Positions 28,742 to 39,213 are shown, counted from the stretch's first letter. The stretch is 64,000 nt of DNA from Bradyrhizobium tropiciagri (GCF_018130505.1 NZ_JAFCKH010000003.1:124001-188000); one strand, 5' to 3'. Numbers and translations: made by a program. The notes: a model not told the origin generated them from the sequence alone.

Positions 28742-30163
28742 ATGAGCGACGATCTCTGTTTCCTGCCCGCCACCGAGCTGCGCGCGCGCATCGCGCGCAA
28801 GGAGATCTCTCCGGTCGAGATCACGGCCGCGGTGCTCGCGCGCGCCGAACGGCTTCAGCCGGAACTGAACTGCTTCATCACGCTCTGTGGCGACGAGGCG
28901 ATGGCGCAGGCCAAGGCCGCCGAGCGGCAGGTGATGGCCGGCGAGCCGCTCGGCCTGCTGCACGGCGTCCCCTTCACCGTGAAGGACATCGTCAGCACCA
29001 GGGGCGTGCGCACGACGTTCGGCGCGGTGCCGTACCGGGACAATGTGCCTGACCACGACGCCGTGGCGGTGGCGCGGCTGCGCGAGCAGGGCGGCATCCT
29101 GATCGGCAAGACCACGACGCCGGAGTTCGGCAGCAAGTGCCTGACCGACTCGCCGCTGTTCGGCCGCACCCGCAACGCCTGGAGCGCGGAGCGTTCCAGC
29201 GGCGGCTCGAGCGGCGGCGCGGCGGTGGCGGTCGCGAGCGGCATCGCGCCGCTGGCGATTGCGACCGACGGCGGCGGCTCGACCCGGATTCCCGCCGCCT
29301 GCAACGGCGTGGTCGGGATCAAGCAGAGCAACGGGGTGATCCCGCACAGCCAGGTGCAGGACGCCTTCGGCAACCAGACCTATGTCACGCCGACCACCCG
29401 CACCGTCGCCGACACCGCGCTGATGATGCAGGCGATGGCCGGCGAGCACGCCTCCGATCCCTGGTCGATCGGCGTGCCGGTGCCCGACTATCTCGACCTC
29501 GCCGCGCCACGCGGCGACCTCAAGGGCAGGAAGATCCTGTTCTGCCTGTCGCCGCGCGGCCGTCCGGTCACCGCGGACGTCGCCGCCGCGTTCAAGGCAA
29601 GCCTCGGCCGGCTCGCCGGTCTCGGCGCCGAGCTGGAGGAATTCTCCGGCGATGGCTTCGACATCGAGCCGATCTGGCGCGCCATCAACCACACGGTCTG
29701 GCGCACCCGCTTCGAGAAGCTGGCGGCCGATCATCCCGATGACCTCAGCGAGACATTCCTGAAGCAGCTCGCGCTCGCCGCCAAGGTCAGCGGTGTCGAG
29801 TACCAGCAGGCGATGTTCGATCGCACCGCGCTGTTCCGCCGTGTCCAGGCGATGCTTGCCGGCGCCGATTATCTGGCGATGCCGACGCTGACGCGCACCG
29901 CGCTGCCGATCGACCAAGATCTGTTCGGCACCATCGATATCGATGGGCAAAGCTTCGACAGCGTCCGGCCGCACTGGTTTCCCTGGACCATGCTGTTCAA
30001 CATGACCGGGCACCCCGCGATCAGCATGCCGGCCGGCTTCGGCCGCGACGGCCTGCCGATCGGCCTGCATCTGGTCGGCCGCTTCCGGGCCGACGCGGAA
30101 CTGCTGCGGGTCTCCGCGCTGTTCGAGCAGGCCACCGACCTGCTCGGCCGTCGGCCGGGCTGA
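28742..30163 (+). CDS. Amidase-signature family amidase
   Basis: This 473-residue amidase has the full Ser-cisSer-Lys triad at Lys81 (FTVKDI), Ser156 (SSGGSSGG) and Ser180 (DGGGSTR). The spacing of 75 and 24 residues is the same as in fatty-acid amide hydrolase. It should hydrolyse a carboxamide in the cytoplasm. The ATG at 28742 is chosen over an upstream in-frame ATG at 28724. It sits 84 bp upstream of a peptide-type ABC transporter on the same strand, which may import the amide. Confidence 0.92.
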   Translation: MSDDLCFLPATELRARIARKEISPVEITAAVLARAERLQPELNCFITLCGDEAMAQAKAAERQVMAGEPLGLLHGVPFTVKDIVSTRGVRTTFGAVPYRDNVPDHDAVAVARLREQGGILIGKTTTPEFGSKCLTDSPLFGRTRNAWSAERSSGGSSGGAAVAVASGIAPLAIATDGGGSTRIPAACNGVVGIKQSNGVIPHSQVQDAFGNQTYVTPTTRTVADTALMMQAMAGEHASDPWSIGVPVPDYLDLAAPRGDLKGRKILFCLSPRGRPVTADVAAAFKASLGRLAGLGAELEEFSGDGFDIEPIWRAINHTVWRTRFEKLAADHPDDLSETFLKQLALAAKVSGVEYQQAMFDRTALFRRVQAMLAGADYLAMPTLTRTALPIDQDLFGTIDIDGQSFDSVRPHWFPWTMLFNMTGHPAISMPAGFGRDGLPIGLHLVGRFRADAELLRVSALFEQATDLLGRRPG

Positions 30164-30247
30164 GGGCGTGGAGCGGGATACTGGGGCTTGCATTCGCCGC
30201 TGAAGATGTTGAAACGTGCAGCTCCGTATCTCTGAAGTCCGGAGCGC

Positions 30248-31198
30248 ATGAGCGTATTCCTCCTACGGCGGATTCTGACCCTGGTGGCGACGCTGTTCGC
30301 CGCCTCGCTGATCATTTTCCTGGTGCTGGATGCGCTGCCCGGCAATGCCGCGCAGATGCTGATGGGCGCCGACGCTTCGCCCGATGCGGTGCGGGCGCTC
30401 ACCGTCAAGCTCGGGCTCGATCAGCCGCTGACGGTGCGCTATCTGCTCTGGATCAAGGGCATGGTGTCGGGCGACCTCGGCAACTCCTATGTCTACGGCA
30501 CGCCGGTGGCCGGCCTGATCGCGGAGCGGCTGGTGCTGACGATCCCGCTCGCGATCATGGCGATGGCGATCACGGTGGTGCTGGCGCTCACCGCCGGCAT
30601 CTACACCGCCGCCAATCACAACAAGGCCGGCGACGTCGGCGTGATGTCGCTGACCCAGGTCGGCATCGCGTTGCCGAACTTCTGGTTCGCGATCCTGCTG
30701 ATCCTGCTGTTCTCGGTGAAGCTGCAATTGCTCTCCGCCGGCGGCTTTGCCGGCTGGGATGACGGCATCTGGCCGGGCATCAAGTCGCTGCTGCTGCCGG
30801 CGATCTCGCTCGCCGTGGTGCAGGCCGCGATCCTCGCCCGCGTCACGCGCTCGGCCGTGCTCGAGGTGCTGCGCGAGGACTTTGTCCGAACGGCGCGCGC
30901 AAAGGGGCTCGGCAAGCGCGAGGTGCTGTGGCGCCACGTGCTGCGCAACGCCATGATCCCTGTCATGACGGTGATGGGCCTGCAATTCGCCAATCTCCTG
31001 GCCGGCACCATCGTGATCGAGAACGTGTTCTATCTGCCCGGCCTCGGCCGGCTGATCTTCCAGTCGATCGCCAATCGCGACCTGATCGTGGTGCGCAATT
31101 GCGTGATGCTGCTCGCGGCCATGGTGGTCATCGTCAACTTCGTGGTCGATGTGCTCTATGCCTTCATCGACCCGCGCATCAAGGTGGCCAACCTGTGA
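30248..31198 (+). CDS. Dipeptide/oligopeptide-type ABC permease (DppB-like), cluster 1
   Basis: The 316-residue protein has six predicted membrane helices and the DppB-type N-terminus (LLRRILTLVATLFAASLIIFLVL). The ABC permease EAA region reads RTARAKGLGKREVLWRHVLRNA. It is the first permease of a complete peptide/nickel-type importer. Its stop overlaps the GTG of the next gene. The upstream amidase suggests an amide or peptide-like substrate. Confidence 0.9.
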   Translation: MSVFLLRRILTLVATLFAASLIIFLVLDALPGNAAQMLMGADASPDAVRALTVKLGLDQPLTVRYLLWIKGMVSGDLGNSYVYGTPVAGLIAERLVLTIPLAIMAMAITVVLALTAGIYTAANHNKAGDVGVMSLTQVGIALPNFWFAILLILLFSVKLQLLSAGGFAGWDDGIWPGIKSLLLPAISLAVVQAAILARVTRSAVLEVLREDFVRTARAKGLGKREVLWRHVLRNAMIPVMTVMGLQFANLLAGTIVIENVFYLPGLGRLIFQSIANRDLIVVRNCVMLLAAMVVIVNFVVDVLYAFIDPRIKVANL

Positions 31199-32091
31199 GC
31201 GCGCCGCTGACCGCTTCAGCCGGTGCGCCGGCGCTGACACCGGGTGCTCGGCCCGCAACAGGCTTCTGGCGCCGCGCGCTGCGCCACCGCAGCTTCGTGC
31301 TCGGCGCCGTGCTCAGCCTATTGGTGCTCGGCGCCGCGCTGCTGTCGCTGGTCTGGACGCCATGGTCGGCCTACGACATCGACGTCGCTTCGAAGCTGCG
31401 GCCGCCGTCGGCGGCGCATTGGCTCGGCACCGACGTGCTCGGCCGCGACATCGTCTCGCTGCTGCTGGTCGGCGCACGCGCCACCATCATGGTCGGCGTT
31501 ATCGCCGTTAGCATCGGTCTCTCCTTCGGCGTCTGCCTCGGCCTGATCGCGGCCGCGTGCAAGGGCTGGACCGAGGAGCTCATCATGCGCTTCAGCGATT
31601 TCACCTTCGCCTTTCCGGCGGTGCTGTCGGCGATCATGCTCGCTGCGGTGGCCGGCCCGGGCATGCTGACCTCGATCACCGCGATCGGCATCTTCCAGAT
31701 CCCGACCTTCGTCCGCGTCACCCGCGGCTCCGCCAACGCGATCTGGGCGCGCGAATTCGTGCTGGCCGCGCGCGCCGCCGGCAAGGGCGGCTTCCGCATC
31801 ACCATCGAGCACGTGCTGCCGAACATCCTGTCGATCCTGATCGTGCAGGCGACGATCCAGTTCGCTCTTGCGATCCTCGCCGAGGCCGCGCTGTCCTATC
31901 TCGGGCTCGGCACCCAGCCGCCGCAGCCGTCCTGGGGGCGGATGCTGAACGACGCGCAGACGCTGCTGTTCCAGTCGCCGATGCTCGCGGTCTATCCGGG
32001 AGCAGCGATCGCGATCGCCGTGCTCGGCCTCAATCTGCTCGGCGACGGCCTGCGCGATCTGCTCGATCCGCGGCTGGCGCGGGAGCGATGA
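31195..32091 (+). CDS. Dipeptide/oligopeptide-type ABC permease (DppC-like), cluster 1
   Basis: This 298-residue membrane protein starts at a GTG that overlaps the previous stop (GTGA). It has the DppC pattern: one N-terminal helix, the HWLGTDVLGRDIVS signature, then five helices with EAA-loop FVLAARAAGKGGFRITIEHVLPN. The longer frame beginning at 30928 is a shadow of the previous gene. It forms the heterodimeric channel with the DppB-like permease. Confidence 0.9.
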   Translation: MSAPLTASAGAPALTPGARPATGFWRRALRHRSFVLGAVLSLLVLGAALLSLVWTPWSAYDIDVASKLRPPSAAHWLGTDVLGRDIVSLLLVGARATIMVGVIAVSIGLSFGVCLGLIAAACKGWTEELIMRFSDFTFAFPAVLSAIMLAAVAGPGMLTSITAIGIFQIPTFVRVTRGSANAIWAREFVLAARAAGKGGFRITIEHVLPNILSILIVQATIQFALAILAEAALSYLGLGTQPPQPSWGRMLNDAQTLLFQSPMLAVYPGAAIAIAVLGLNLLGDGLRDLLDPRLARER

Positions 32092-33097
32092 GCATGAGCG
32101 AGGCAGGCGCACCGCTGATCGAGGTCAGGGATCTCGGTATCAGGCTCAACACCAGCCGCGGTCCGGCGCAGGCCGTCCGCGGCGTCAGTTTCTCGTTGAA
32201 GCGCGGGGAGACGCTCGGGCTGGTCGGCGAATCCGGCTGCGGAAAATCCGTCACCGCGCTCGCATTGATGGGCCTGTTGCCGGACAGCGCCGTCGTCAGC
32301 GGCAGCATCCGGCTCGAGGGCTCGGAGCTGCTCGGGCTATCGGATGCGAATTACTGCAAGCTGCGCGGCAATCGCATCAGCATGATCTTCCAGGAGCCGA
32401 TGACCGCGCTCAATCCGATGCACACCATCGGCCGGCAGGTCGCCGAGCCGTTGCGCCGGCACACCGGCTGCTCGGCGGGCGAGGCGCGCAAGCAGGCGAT
32501 TGACTTGCTCGACCGCGTCGGGCTTTCCGATGCGGCCAGGCGCGTCGATGCCTACCCGCACCAGTTCTCCGGCGGCCAGCGCCAGCGCATCACGATCGCG
32601 ATGGCGCTGGCCTGCCAACCCGACGTGCTGATCGCCGACGAGCCGACCACCGCGCTCGACGTCACCATCCAGGGCCAGATCCTCGATCTGATCGCCGATC
32701 TGGTCGAGGAGCGCGGCATGTCGATGATCCTGATCTCGCACGATCTCGGCGTGATCGCCGAGAACGTGCAGCGCATGATGGTAATGTATGGCGGCACCGT
32801 GGTCGAAAGCGGCGCCACCGATGCGGTGTTCAACCGGATGGGCCATCCCTACTCGCAGGGCCTGTTCCGCGCCCGCCCACGGCTCGGCGCGCGCAAGGGC
32901 ACGCGGCTGACGACCATCGCCGGCACCGTGCCCGAGCTGGCCGATCTGCCCGCGGGCTGCACCTTCGCCGATCGCTGCGTGCTCGTCGAGGATCGCTGTC
33001 GCACCGCGCTGCCAAGTGTGGTGGATGTCGGCGCCGGCCATGGCGTGCGCTGTGTCAGGACCGACGTCTCGATGGCCGCCGCCGTGGGAGCCCCCGC

Positions 33098-33101
<4 letters not shown>
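32088..33101 (+). CDS. Peptide-type ABC ATPase (DppD-like), cluster 1
   Basis: The 337-residue ATPase has Walker A GESGCGKS near residue 45, the signature FSGGQRQR near 165 and Walker [14 protein letters not shown]-terminal oligopeptide-transporter extension with Cys residues (GCTFADRC...EDRC) binds an iron-sulfur cluster in some family members. The ATG overlaps the DppC stop (ATGA). It pairs with the DppF-like ATPase. Confidence 0.92.
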
Positions 33102-34123
<1,022 letters not shown>

Positions 34124-34180
34124 CCTTTTCTGCTGAAGTGGCCTAGGCTTTCAAAAAATCATGTCCGGGGGATCGAACCA

Positions 34181-35677
34181 ATGTTGAAGAGATTGTGCAT
34201 CGCTGCGGTGGCTGCCGCGTTCGCCATGGCGCCGCTGCCGGGTCTGGCGCAGTCCAAGAAGGACAGCGTCGTGATGGGCATGACGCTGGAGCCGCCGGGG
34301 CTCGATCCCACCAACGCGGCGGCCGCGGCGATCGCCGAGGTCACGCTCTACAACATCTATGAGACGCTGACGAAGATCAACGAGGATGGCTCGGTGTCGC
34401 CGCTGCTCGCCGAGAGCTGGCAGGCCTCGCCGGATCTGACGACCTACACCTTCAAGCTCCGCAAGGGCGTCAAATTCCACAATGGCGAGCCGTTCGATTC
34501 CGCGGCGGTGAAATTCTCCTACGAGCGCAACGCGGCGCCGACCTCGACCAACAAGGACAAGAGCCTGTACCAGGCCTTCGAGTCCGTCACCGCGCCCGAT
34601 GCTGAGACCGTCGTGGTGAAGCTGAAATATTCCGAGCCGAACCTGCCGTTCCTGATCGGTCAGGCGTCGGGCTCGATCGTCGAGCCGAAGAGCGCGCCGA
34701 CTGACGTGACGCAGCCGGTCGGCACCGGCCCCTACACGCTCAGTGCCTGGGCCAAGGGCTCGTCCATCACGCTGGCGAAGTGGCCGGAGTATCGCAACGC
34801 GGCTGCGATCAAGCTGTCCAAGGTGACGATCCGCTTCATCGGCGATCCCGCCGCGCAGGTCGCGGCGCTGCTGTCGGGTGACGTCGATGCGTTCCCGCGC
34901 GTCGCCGCGGCCCGCAGTCTTGCGCAGTTCAAGGCCGATCCGCGCTTCACCGTGCTGGTCGGCGGCTCCAAGGCCAAGACCATCGTCGGCATCAACGAGC
35001 GCAAGAAACCGCTCGACGACGTCAGAGTTCGCCGCGCCATCCTCGCCGCGATCGACCGCAAGGCGATGATCGACGGCGCCGTCGACGGCTTCGGCACGCC
35101 GATCGGCAGCTTCTACGTGCCGGGCTCGCTCGGCTATGTCGATACCACCGGCATCAATCCCTACGATCCTGAAAAGGCCAAGAAGCTGCTGGCCGAAGCC
35201 GGCGTCAAGACACCGCTCGAGCTCTCCCTGAAACTGCCGCCGCCGCCCTACGCACGGCAGGGCGGCGAGATCCTCGCGGCGCAGCTCGCCAAGATCGGCA
35301 TCACGGCCAAGATCGAGAACGTCGAATGGGCACAGTGGCTGTCGCAGGTGTTCGCCGGCAACGGCCCGCACAATTTCGATCTCACCATCGTCTCGCATGT
35401 CGAGCCGTTCGACCTCGTGAAGATTACCGAGCCCGACTATTATCTCGGCTACAACAACGAGGCGTTCAACGCGCTCTACAAGCAGATCATGTCGACACCG
35501 GACGAAGCCGGCCGCGCCAAGCTGCTCGGCGACGCCCAGCGCATGCTGGCGACCGACGCGGTCGCCGGCTTCCTGTTCCAGCCGCAATGGATCACGATCA
35601 CGAGCAAGAAGCTGAAGGGCGTCTGGAAGGAAGTCCCGCAGTTCGAGAACGATTTCTCGGCGTGGTCGTGGGAGTAG
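34181..35677 (+). CDS. Peptide-type ABC transporter binding protein (DppA-like), cluster 1
   Basis: The 498-residue family 5 solute-binding protein has a cleaved Sec signal peptide (MLKRLCIAAVAAAFAMAPLPGLAQ) and the family signature region TYTFKLRKGVKFHNGEPFDS near residue 90. It captures peptides, amides or related compounds in the periplasm for the transporter encoded just upstream. Placement last in the operon is unusual but not rare. The last codons of the gene are part of a duplicated block found again at 36795. Confidence 0.92.
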   Translation: MLKRLCIAAVAAAFAMAPLPGLAQSKKDSVVMGMTLEPPGLDPTNAAAAAIAEVTLYNIYETLTKINEDGSVSPLLAESWQASPDLTTYTFKLRKGVKFHNGEPFDSAAVKFSYERNAAPTSTNKDKSLYQAFESVTAPDAETVVVKLKYSEPNLPFLIGQASGSIVEPKSAPTDVTQPVGTGPYTLSAWAKGSSITLAKWPEYRNAAAIKLSKVTIRFIGDPAAQVAALLSGDVDAFPRVAAARSLAQFKADPRFTVLVGGSKAKTIVGINERKKPLDDVRVRRAILAAIDRKAMIDGAVDGFGTPIGSFYVPGSLGYVDTTGINPYDPEKAKKLLAEAGVKTPLELSLKLPPPPYARQGGEILAAQLAKIGITAKIENVEWAQWLSQVFAGNGPHNFDLTIVSHVEPFDLVKITEPDYYLGYNNEAFNALYKQIMSTPDEAGRAKLLGDAQRMLATDAVAGFLFQPQWITITSKKLKGVWKEVPQFENDFSAWSWE

Positions 35678-36000
35678 GGCGGCAGCGCATGCGTCACCCC
35701 CTGTAAGACTCACAAGCAGCCGCCAGGCATTCAGTGTCGTCCCTGCGAAAGCAGGGACGATACAGGATATGCTGCACTGCTGTTCGACCCGTCATCCTGA
35801 GGTGCGAGCGGAGCGAGCCTCGAAGGGTGCACGGCCACCAGCCGGGCCGATTCATCCTTCGAGACGCGCTACGCGCTCCTCAGGATGACGGGATAGCGGA
35901 CGGATGACGAGGCAAAACTAATTCGTCTGCCCCGTGCCCGCACCAACCACCGTCCGTGCCGCACGGGCAATCGCCGTGTTGCACTTTTCCGCGGGTGTCC
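35662..36000. repeat. Left copy of a diverged roughly 340 bp direct duplication
   Basis: Starting in the last codons of the binding-protein gene, this stretch aligns with 36795-37140 at an almost constant offset of 1131-1141 bp. It runs through the GTGGGAGTAGGGCGG start, the CATTCAGTGTCGTCC part, the CGTCATCCTGAGG palindrome and the ATTCGTCTGCCCC end. The palindrome arms are CCCGTCATCCTGAGG (35788-35802) and CCTCAGGATGACGGG (35878-35892), a perfect 15 bp pair. It occupies most of the 460 bp gap before the OmpA-like gene. Confidence 0.8.
35918..36000 (-). pseudogene. 3' remnant of a class A beta-lactamase gene
   Basis: On the minus strand the frame ending at 35918 reads AEKCNTAIARAARTVVGAG and then GQTN before the stop. 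The intact beta-lactamase at 37059 ends with ADKCNEAIASVARAVVGAS and GQTN. Nucleotide similarity continues for about 80 bp and then fades. There is no start or active-site motif, so this is a fragment created with the surrounding duplication. Confidence 0.75.
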
Positions 36001-36137
36001 CGGAATGACACGGAGAATCATCCGTCAGCATCGGAACAATCGCTCGAAGTTGCGCATCGCCCGGGAATGACTGTTGAGGGCGCTCGTACCTTGCCTTTGA
36101 ACTTCCCCGACCGCTCGCGCCACTACTAGTCATAGCC

Positions 36138-36764
36138 GTGGCGGATGCTCCCGTGCTCCGCCTTGAGCAGGCCACGCCAGCAACGGGGAATATTGCCATG
36201 GGACGCGCGCCGCTGCCGCTGCCGCAATACACGCCGCCAGGCCCGGTGGAACCGATGCCGAATATGGCGGCGCCGCAACTGCAATGCGCGCCGCTTGCCA
36301 AGGTGTACAACGCCGCCGTCTTTCCCTACCTTGCCAATGAAGTCGCGACGTCCCGCACCGAGGTCGGCCATCTCGGTGCGGACGTCAGTCTGGTTCCGCC
36401 GGCTGCCGCCTGCCAATATCTCATCATCTGGGATTTCGGTGTCGACTGGCGGCATCTCAAGAACATCGCCAAGCGCGATCCGCTGCTGGCGGCGCAGCTC
36501 ATGCGATTCGAGACCGACAAGTCCCTGCAGTTCCAGATCGTCGGATACAGCGACAGCACCGGCGGCGAACGGAACAACAACTTCCTGCGCACGGGCCGGG
36601 CCAAGAACGTCTTTCATCTGTTCGGGCCAAGCGCCCGCTCGCGCGTCTTCTCCGTCAAGCCCGCTCCACACTTCGAGTATCTGAAGGACAACACGACCGC
36701 GATGAACAGGGCTGCCAATCGCGCCGTGGTCGTCGAAATCTTCGCTGGTGGCGGGACGATCTAG
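36138..36764 (+). CDS. OmpA-like domain protein
   Basis: This 208-residue protein has a Pro-rich N-terminal part. Its C-terminal OmpA-like peptidoglycan-binding region carries FQIVGYSDSTGGERNNN, LRTGRAKNVFHLF and NRAANRAVVVEIF, matching the usual GYTDxxGxxxxN, RAxxV and NRRVxxxI pattern. No clear Sec signal peptide is seen from the GTG at 36138 or from a later ATG at 36198, so localisation is uncertain. It lies alone between the two copies of the direct duplication. The upstream 130 bp show no homology to the repeats. Confidence 0.65.
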   Translation: MADAPVLRLEQATPATGNIAMGRAPLPLPQYTPPGPVEPMPNMAAPQLQCAPLAKVYNAAVFPYLANEVATSRTEVGHLGADVSLVPPAAACQYLIIWDFGVDWRHLKNIAKRDPLLAAQLMRFETDKSLQFQIVGYSDSTGGERNNNFLRTGRAKNVFHLFGPSARSRVFSVKPAPHFEYLKDNTTAMNRAANRAVVVEIFAGGGTI

Positions 36765-36794
36765 CCACCATCCACGACGCGAATGGAGCGTCGG

Positions 36795-37140
36795 GTGGTT
36801 GTGGGAGTGGGGCGGGAGGACCCGTCATCCCCTGTATGACTCACCAGCGGCCGCCCAGCATTCAGTGTCGTCCCCGCTTTCGCAGGGGCGACACCGAGTG
36901 TGTTGCACCGCTATTCCACCCGTCACCCTGAGGAGCGCGCACTCGCGCGCGTCTCGAAGGGGCGACGGCCACCAGCCGGGCCGATTGATCCTTCGAGACG
37001 CGGCTAACGCCGCTCCTCAGGATGACGGGGGATGGGTGGAGGGATGACGAGGGCAAAGCTAATTCGTCTGCCCCGCACTCGCACCAACCACCGCGCGCGC
37101 CACGCTGGCAATCGCCTCGTTGCACTTGTCCGCAGGCGCG
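36795..37140. repeat. Right copy of the roughly 340 bp direct duplication
   Basis: This copy matches 35662-36000 with many substitutions and small indels. It includes the palindrome copy with arms CCCGTCACCCTGAGG (36919-36933) and CCTCAGGATGACGGG (37015-37029) and runs into the 3' end of the intact beta-lactamase gene. Its first 20 bases resemble the end of the binding-protein gene at 35662. It fills the 294 bp gap after the OmpA-like gene. Confidence 0.8.
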
Positions 37141-37958
37141 GTGGCACCGGTGAGATACACCGTGATCACGATCGGCTTGCGGCCGGGCGGCCAGAACACG
37201 CCGATGTCGTTGTAGGTAGCGCGCTCGCCGGTACCGGTCTTGTCGCCGACTCGCCAGTCCCTCGGCACACCGGCGCGCAGCCGCGCGTCGCCGGTCTTGT
37301 TGGCGACCATCCAGTCCGCCAACTGCTGGCGCGAGGACGCCGACAGGGCATCGCCGAGCAGCACGCGCTGCAAATTCTTCAGCATCGCGGTCGGGCTGGT
37401 GGTGTCGCGCGGATCGCCCGGCACGGCCTCGTTCAGCGCCAGCTCCCAGCGATCGAGCCGGCTGACGGTGTCGCCGATAGAGCGGAAGAAGCTGGTGAAG
37501 CCTTCAGGCCCGCCGATCTCGCGGAGAATCATGTTGCCGGCGGTGTTGTCGCTGCGGGTGATCGCGGCCTCGCAGATCTCGGCGAGCGTCATGCCGGATG
37601 TAACGTGTTCCTTGGTCACCGGCGAGTTGGCCAAGATATCCTTGGCCTCGAACCGCACCCGTTGATCGAGGCGGGATTCGCCGCGGTCGACCCGGCGCAG
37701 CACCGCGGCCGATGCCAGCGCCTTGAAGGTGCTGCACATCGGAAAGCGCTCGTCGGCGCGCAGGCCGGCGCGTAATCCGGTTTCGGTGTCGAGCGCGGCG
37801 ATGCCGAGCCGGCCGCCGGTTCCTTGCTCGATGCGGGAAAACTCCTGCTGCAGCCGCTGCGTCACCTCGTCGCGTTCCGCCGCCGCGCTGTATCTCGGCA
37901 GCGCGAATGAAACCGCAAGGCCCAGCGTGCGCGCGCCGAATGTCCGTCTCGTCAGCAT
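37059..37958 (-). CDS. Class A beta-lactamase
   Basis: The 299-residue enzyme has all class A elements: Ser76-Thr-Phe-Lys79 (SxxK), Ser136-Asp-Asn (SDN), Glu172 in the omega loop with Asn176 (WELALNEA), and Lys240-Thr-Gly (KTG). The N-terminus TRRTFGARTLGLAVSFALP contains a twin-arginine-like motif, so export may be by Tat. It should hydrolyse beta-lactams in the periplasm. It is divergent from an AmpR-like regulator 99 bp away. The ATG at 37958 starts directly before the signal peptide. The spectrum cannot be inferred. Confidence 0.95.
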   Translation of the reverse strand: MLTRRTFGARTLGLAVSFALPRYSAAAERDEVTQRLQQEFSRIEQGTGGRLGIAALDTETGLRAGLRADERFPMCSTFKALASAAVLRRVDRGESRLDQRVRFEAKDILANSPVTKEHVTSGMTLAEICEAAITRSDNTAGNMILREIGGPEGFTSFFRSIGDTVSRLDRWELALNEAVPGDPRDTTSPTAMLKNLQRVLLGDALSASSRQQLADWMVANKTGDARLRAGVPRDWRVGDKTGTGERATYNDIGVFWPPGRKPIVITVYLTGATAPADKCNEAIASVARAVVGASAGQTN

Positions 37959-38057
37959 GTCGATTCTCCGTTGCTGCCGCGAACCTGCCGTCCGGCGTGA
38001 CGATCGACAAACAATCATTTATACAGCGAGGCATGAGGAAAACTTGGTCATGACCGC
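37959..38057. promoter_or_regulatory. Divergent bla / ampR-like promoter region
   Basis: In AmpR systems the LysR-type regulator binds the short divergent intergenic region and controls both genes. This 99 bp stretch has an AT-rich patch (ACAAACAATCATTTATACAG) suited to a promoter and T-N11-A-type site. I could not fix exact operator boundaries. Confidence 0.5.
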
Positions 38058-39017
38058 GTGCGCCGGCATCTCCCGTTGAACGCGCTGCGCGCTTTCGAGG
38101 CCTCGGCGCGGCTGCTCAGCTTCACCCGTGCCGGGATGGAGCTGCGTGTGACGCAGACCGCGATCAGCCATCAGGTCAAGCAGCTCGAGGGCACGCTCGG
38201 CGCGTCGCTGTTCCGCCGCCTGCCGCGCGGGCTGGTGCTCACCGACGAGGGCCTCGCGCTGTTGCCCGTGCTCACCGATGCGCTGGACCGCATCGGCGCC
38301 GCGATCGACCGCATCGAGGCCAAGGGCACGCGCGAGGTCGTCACCGTCGGTTGCGTCACGACCTTCGCCACCGGCTGGCTGCTGCAGCGGATCGACCGCT
38401 TCAAGCGCGCGTATCCCTATATCGACCTGCGGCTGCTCACCAACAACAACCGCGTCGACATCGCTGGTGACGGGCTCGACCTCGCGCTGCGGTTCGGCGA
38501 CGGCTCCTGGCACGGCACCGAGGCGATCCACCTGTTGTCCGCGCCGCTGTCGCCGGTGTGCCGGCCCGACATCGCCACGCGGCTGCGCAAGCCGTCCGAC
38601 CTCACGCAGGAATTCCTGCTGCGCTCCTATCGCGCCGAGGAATGGCCGCTGTGGTTCGCGGTCGCCGGGGCGCCGTGCCCGAAGATCCAGGGGCCGATCT
38701 TCGACAGCTCGGTCGCGATGGCGGAAGCCGCTGCGCGTGGCGTCGGCATCGGTCTGGTGCCGGTCGCGATGTTCGGCAATGAGCTCGTCACCGGCCGGCT
38801 GGCCCGCCCGTTCGCGGCCGAGGTGCCGGCAGGCTCGTACTGGCTGACCTGGCTGAAGTCGAAGGACGTCACGCCGGGCATGCGCGCGTTTCGTGACTGG
38901 CTGCTGGAGACGTTGCGGACGGATGCGGGTGAGGTGGAGGCGGTGAGGGAGGCGCCTTCTGCGCGACCGAAGGTTAAGAGGAAGAGCAAGAGGAAGGCCG
39001 CGAAGAGACAACGTTAG
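38058..39017 (+). CDS. LysR-type regulator, AmpR-like
   Basis: The 319-residue protein opens with the AmpR/GcvA-type start HLPLNALRAFEASARLLSFT and a helix-turn-helix (MELRVTQTAISHQVKQLE). A periplasmic-binding-like effector domain follows. AmpR proteins sense cell-wall fragments and induce the divergent beta-lactamase. The C-terminus has an odd Lys/Arg-rich tail (VKRKSKRKAAKRQR), longer than usual and possibly a DNA- or RNA-contacting extension. The start is a GTG. Confidence 0.9.
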   Translation: MRRHLPLNALRAFEASARLLSFTRAGMELRVTQTAISHQVKQLEGTLGASLFRRLPRGLVLTDEGLALLPVLTDALDRIGAAIDRIEAKGTREVVTVGCVTTFATGWLLQRIDRFKRAYPYIDLRLLTNNNRVDIAGDGLDLALRFGDGSWHGTEAIHLLSAPLSPVCRPDIATRLRKPSDLTQEFLLRSYRAEEWPLWFAVAGAPCPKIQGPIFDSSVAMAEAAARGVGIGLVPVAMFGNELVTGRLARPFAAEVPAGSYWLTWLKSKDVTPGMRAFRDWLLETLRTDAGEVEAVREAPSARPKVKRKSKRKAAKRQR

Positions 39018-39043
39018 CCAAGACGTTGGGTAGCGCCGTCTGA

Positions 39044-39176
39044 CCCGTCATCCTGAGGTGCGAGCGGAGCGAGCATCGAAGGATGCACGGCCCCGATGCT
39101 TCAACGCGCTCTTGGACAAAGCCGGGCCGTCGACCCTTCGAGGCCCGCTGAAGAAGCGGGCACCTCAGGGTGACGG
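39044..39176. repeat. CGTCATCCTGAGG palindromic repeat, copy 3
   Basis: The element opens with CCCGTCATCCTGAGG and closes with CCTCAGGGTGACGG. Inner sequences resemble the copies at 35788-35892, 36919-37029 and 49718-49850, including GTGCGAGCGGAGCGAGC. It lies in the 541 bp gap between the LysR gene and the next transporter gene. Confidence 0.75.
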
Positions 39177-39213
39177 TGAGGGAGTGGTGGCGCGGTGAGT
39201 GAACGTAGGCTCC

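Noticed and set aside
35918-36310. A 130-codon minus-strand gene
   Set aside because: Only the last 27 codons resemble beta-lactamase. The rest is antisense to the OmpA-like gene.
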